A stretch of DNA of 8,416 bases from an uncultured Sphingomonadales bacterium (GTDB taxonomy: Bacteria > Pseudomonadota > Alphaproteobacteria > Sphingomonadales > Sphingomonadaceae): NCBI GenBank assembly GCA_903958285.1, contig CAJBSR010000549.1:1-8416 (forward strand). Direction: 5' to 3'. Under the pieces are notes generated by a model. The model ran no database searches. It saw only the letters and a list, made by a program, of their open reading frames with translations, and was not told the origin of the DNA. Positions 6,320 to 8,416 of the stretch are shown here, piece after piece; within the stretch, counting starts at the first letter, position 1, and each line of letters opens with the position of its first letter. A program made the position numbers and the translations under genes.

Positions 6320-7555
6320 CTAAAGCCAGACATCCACTGCATGAATGGTGAGGCCCACGAGCCCGCCCACCAGTGTGCCGTTGATGCGGATATATTGGAG
6401 ATCGCGGCCCACTGCGGTCTCCACCCGTTCCGTCACCTTGCCGACATCCCAGCTGCGGATCGTGTCTGACACGAGTTTCACGATGCCGTCGCCATAGCTG
6501 GCCGTGGCGCCGACCGCGGCGCGACGCGCGAAGCGGTTGATGGTGGTGCGGATGCGGTCATCGGTCTGGAGCGTCTGGCCAAGCTGGCGCAGCGTATCGC
6601 CCAATTTTCCGGCCATCGCCTTGTCGGGGTCCCGCGCGGCACGCAACAGAGCAGCGCGCCCCTGTTGCCAAAGTCCGTCGATCCAGGCCTGCATGGCGGG
6701 GTTGTCGACCAGTTCGTCCTTCAACCCCTGCACCCGCGCCTGCATGACCTCATTATTCTGGAGGTCAAAGGCGAGGTCTTCCAGCATCTCATTGATCTTT
6801 AGCCGCAGCGGATGATCGGGGTTGTCCGCCATGTCGAACACCAGCTTGTTGAGGCCGGTGATGACGGCGTTGGACACGTTCTCATCGAGCCCCGTCCAGC
6901 GCAGAATACGGCCGGCGCGCTCATGCACCATCTCGCGGATGATGTCCTCATTCGACGCGATGATGAGGCTGGCGCGGTTGATGATCCCATCGAGCAGGGG
7001 GACATGACGGCCTTCGCGGATGGCTGCGGTCAGTGTCTGGCCAAGCAGGGGCGAGACATCCATCCGTCGCAGCCGTTCGGCAACGGCGGTCTTGGCCATA
7101 CCGCCCAGCCGGTCATCATCCAGACTTTCGAGGATGTCGGCGAGCAAGCGGGAGGCGCCATCGCGTAGGCGGCCGGATCCACCGCGATCCTCACTCGCCA
7201 GAAAACGCCCGGCAGCGCCAGCCACATCCAGACCCCGCATCCGCCGGGCGACGACAGCGGGGGTCAGGAAGTTATCGCGCAGGAAGGTGGCGAGCGTATC
7301 GCCGATCCTGTCCTTGTTGCGGGGGATGATGGCGGTGTGCGGGATGGGCAGGCCGAGGGGGTGGCGGAACAGCGCGGTGACGGCAAACCAGTCGGCCAAA
7401 CCACCGACCATTGCGGCCTCTGCAAAGGCCTTCACGAACCCGACCAAGGGATGGATCGGACCGATGATCCGCGTCGCCACATAGACGCCCGCCATGACGA
7501 CGAGCATGCCCGTCGCAATCATCTTCATCTGCCGCGCATCGGCGGCCGTCGGCAA
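6320..7555 (-). CDS. DUF445 family inner-membrane protein (YjiN-like)
   Basis: The 411 residues match DUF445 proteins throughout. There is an N-terminal membrane helix (about 12-31), the conserved AFAEAAMVGGLADWFAVTALFRHPLGLPIPHTAIIP segment in two parts (43-60, 61-78) and NKDRIGDTLATFLRDNF (80-96). A long, charged, mostly helical middle follows, then a C-terminal hydrophobic helix (about 392-410) after RINGT. Function in the family is unknown; proteins of this type are held to be membrane-anchored, and the ends suggest two membrane segments around a large soluble domain. The start is uncertain: no ATG or GTG is in frame upstream, TTG at 7555 gives the length given here, and the first ATG (residue 10, base 7528) would shorten it by 9 residues. 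Neither has a strong Shine-Dalgarno. It follows the RND pump gene by 52 bases and may be co-transcribed. Confidence 0.92.
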   Translation of the reverse strand: MPTAADARQMKMIATGMLVVMAGVYVATRIIGPIHPLVGFVKAFAEAAMVGGLADWFAVTALFRHPLGLPIPHTAIIPRNKDRIGDTLATFLRDNFLTPAVVARRMRGLDVAGAAGRFLASEDRGGSGRLRDGASRLLADILESLDDDRLGGMAKTAVAERLRRMDVSPLLGQTLTAAIREGRHVPLLDGIINRASLIIASNEDIIREMVHERAGRILRWTGLDENVSNAVITGLNKLVFDMADNPDHPLRLKINEMLEDLAFDLQNNEVMQARVQGLKDELVDNPAMQAWIDGLWQQGRAALLRAARDPDKAMAGKLGDTLRQLGQTLQTDDRIRTTINRFARRAAVGATASYGDGIVKLVSDTIRSWDVGKVTERVETAVGRDLQYIRINGTLVGGLVGLTIHAVDVWL

Positions 7556-7588
7556 CAGGCGGGGCGCCGGCCGCTTGAAAAGCCTGTT
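7554..7588 (-). repeat. 7-bp inverted repeat covering the DUF445 TTG start
   Basis: On the minus strand AACAGGC (7588-7582) pairs perfectly with GCCTGTT (7560-7554) across a 21-base GC-rich loop. The second arm contains the first two bases of the TTG start codon at 7555, so the stem could hide that start and favour the ATG at 7528, or be chance. No promoter is clear in this 52-base gap. Confidence 0.25.
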
Positions 7589-7607
7589 TGAGTCCCGGGC
7601 TATGGCG

Positions 7608-8416
7608 TCACTCCGCCGGCTCGGCCGTCGTGCCGGACCGGGTGAAGCGTGCCTTCAGGCGCGAGAAAGCCTTTGCCGGGAAGAGGCGGGGCGGGCGACC
7701 CTGCTGGTCCAAATCACCGCCTTGCGTGGTGAGATAGTGGCGCAACCAAGGCCCCAAACGCGATTCCATGCCGATGGCGAGGCTGAAGCTAGCCGGCACA
7801 ATGAGCAGGGTGAGGAAGGTCGAGACGATCAGGCCCCCGATCACTGTCACGCCCATAGGCTGGGCAAAGGCGCCGTCACCCGTCAGGGCCAATGCCGTTG
7901 GCACCATGCCTGCAACCATCGCGACGGTCGTCATCACAATCGGCTGCGCGCGCTTGTGGCCTGCGTCCATGATCGCTTCAAACTTCGGCACGCCCTTGTC
8001 GATTTCCTCAAGCGCGAAATCCACCAGCAGAATCGAGTTTTTGGCGACGATCCCGAACAGCATCAGCGTGCCGATCAGCACCGGCATGGAGATGGCAAAG
8101 CCCGACAGCTTGAGGGCGATCATGCCCCCTAGCGGGGCCAGCAGCAGCGAGCCCATGTTGACGAGCGGCGGCACGAAGCGGTGATAGAGCAACACGAGCA
8201 CCGCGAACACCGATGCAATTCCGGTGATGACGGCAATCATGAAGTTGGAAATCATTTCCTGCTGCCAGCGGGCGTCGCCCAGTGTCAGTTTCTTCACGCC
8301 CTGCGGCAGGTTCTTCATCGTGGGCAGGGCATCAATGGCCTGCATCGCTTCGCTGCTGACATAGGGCTTCCCTGTGCTCGGGTTCACCGCATAGTCCGCG
8401 CCGATCGAGATACGGC
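7608..8416 (-). CDS. RND family efflux transporter permease, C-terminal part (N-terminus beyond the right edge)
   Basis: The frame is open through the right edge, so about 268 C-terminal residues of a protein usually over 1000 long are visible. They match the last part of AcrB/MexB-type (HAE1) pumps: the end of the second periplasmic loop, then five membrane helices corresponding to TM8-TM12. The proton-relay lysine of TM10 (AcrB Lys940) is present in FGIVAKNSILLVDF, encoded at 8042-8040. KRAQPIVMTT and FAQPMGVTVIGGLIVST are the standard motifs flanking TM11 and TM12. A polar, basic tail of about 60 residues follows the last helix. The pump would export hydrophobic compounds from the inner membrane and periplasm with a membrane-fusion protein and outer-membrane channel, presumably encoded to the right. 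The substrate cannot be told. The GTG at 8387 is an internal codon, not the start. Confidence 0.93.
   Translation of the reverse strand, partial: RISIGADYAVNPSTGKPYVSSEAMQAIDALPTMKNLPQGVKKLTLGDARWQQEMISNFMIAVITGIASVFAVLVLLYHRFVPPLVNMGSLLLAPLGGMIALKLSGFAISMPVLIGTLMLFGIVAKNSILLVDFALEEIDKGVPKFEAIMDAGHKRAQPIVMTTVAMVAGMVPTALALTGDGAFAQPMGVTVIGGLIVSTFLTLLIVPASFSLAIGMESRLGPWLRHYLTTQGGDLDQQGRPPRLFPAKAFSRLKARFTRSGTTAEPAE

Noticed and set aside
7608..8387. Reading the GTG at 8387 as the start of a small separate membrane protein
   Set aside because: The frame stays open upstream to the edge with continuing RND-type sequence, so the GTG is an internal valine of a larger pump.
1..8416. Signs of a defence system, toxin-antitoxin pair, integron, prophage or CRISPR
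   Set aside because: No such genes, repeat arrays or attachment-like duplications are visible; nearly all bases are explained by housekeeping and common accessory genes.

Overview
The window looks like ordinary chromosome from a GC-rich alphaproteobacterium, most likely of the sphingomonad type. This rests on three things: remembered resemblance of the ObgE, DUF445 and RND protein sequences to alphaproteobacterial versions, high GC at third codon positions, and tightly packed, overlapping genes. I found no tRNA, rRNA, CRISPR array, insertion sequence or phage gene, and no gene with composition clearly unlike its neighbours. Coding density is very high; the longest gap between genes is about 52 bases.

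Left block, minus strand, 1-3526. Read in the direction of transcription, the order is a TetR-family regulator, obgE (ribosome-associated GTPase), proB (glutamate 5-kinase, first step of proline synthesis) and an extended short-chain dehydrogenase that runs off the left edge. obgE/proB overlap by 16 bases and proB/dehydrogenase by 4 bases, so these three are almost certainly one translationally coupled unit. A 9-bp stem over the tetR stop codon may separate tetR from obgE.

Middle block, plus strand, 3571-6313. Diverging from tetR are a 'metal-dependent hydrolase' family protein (PF10118/COG3687 type), a GNAT acetyltransferase and murA (first committed step of peptidoglycan synthesis). The 44-base gap between tetR and the hydrolase gene holds a good sigma-70-like promoter. 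An imperfect 20-bp palindrome lies over its -35 box and over the tetR start codon, a classic layout for a TetR regulator controlling itself and its divergent neighbour. The hydrolase-family protein carries a complete E...ExxH...E...ExxH series, typical of diiron four-helix-bundle proteins. That is the most interesting biochemical signal here.

Right block, minus strand, 6320-8416. An RND efflux pump permease enters from the right edge, with only its C-terminal third visible, and is followed after 52 bases by a DUF445 membrane protein. The DUF445 gene converges on murA with 6 bases between stop codons and no obvious terminator.

I see no clear undescribed multi-gene system. The best leads are the tetR/diiron-like protein pair with its operator, and the dehydrogenase fused by overlap to obgE-proB where proA might have been expected.
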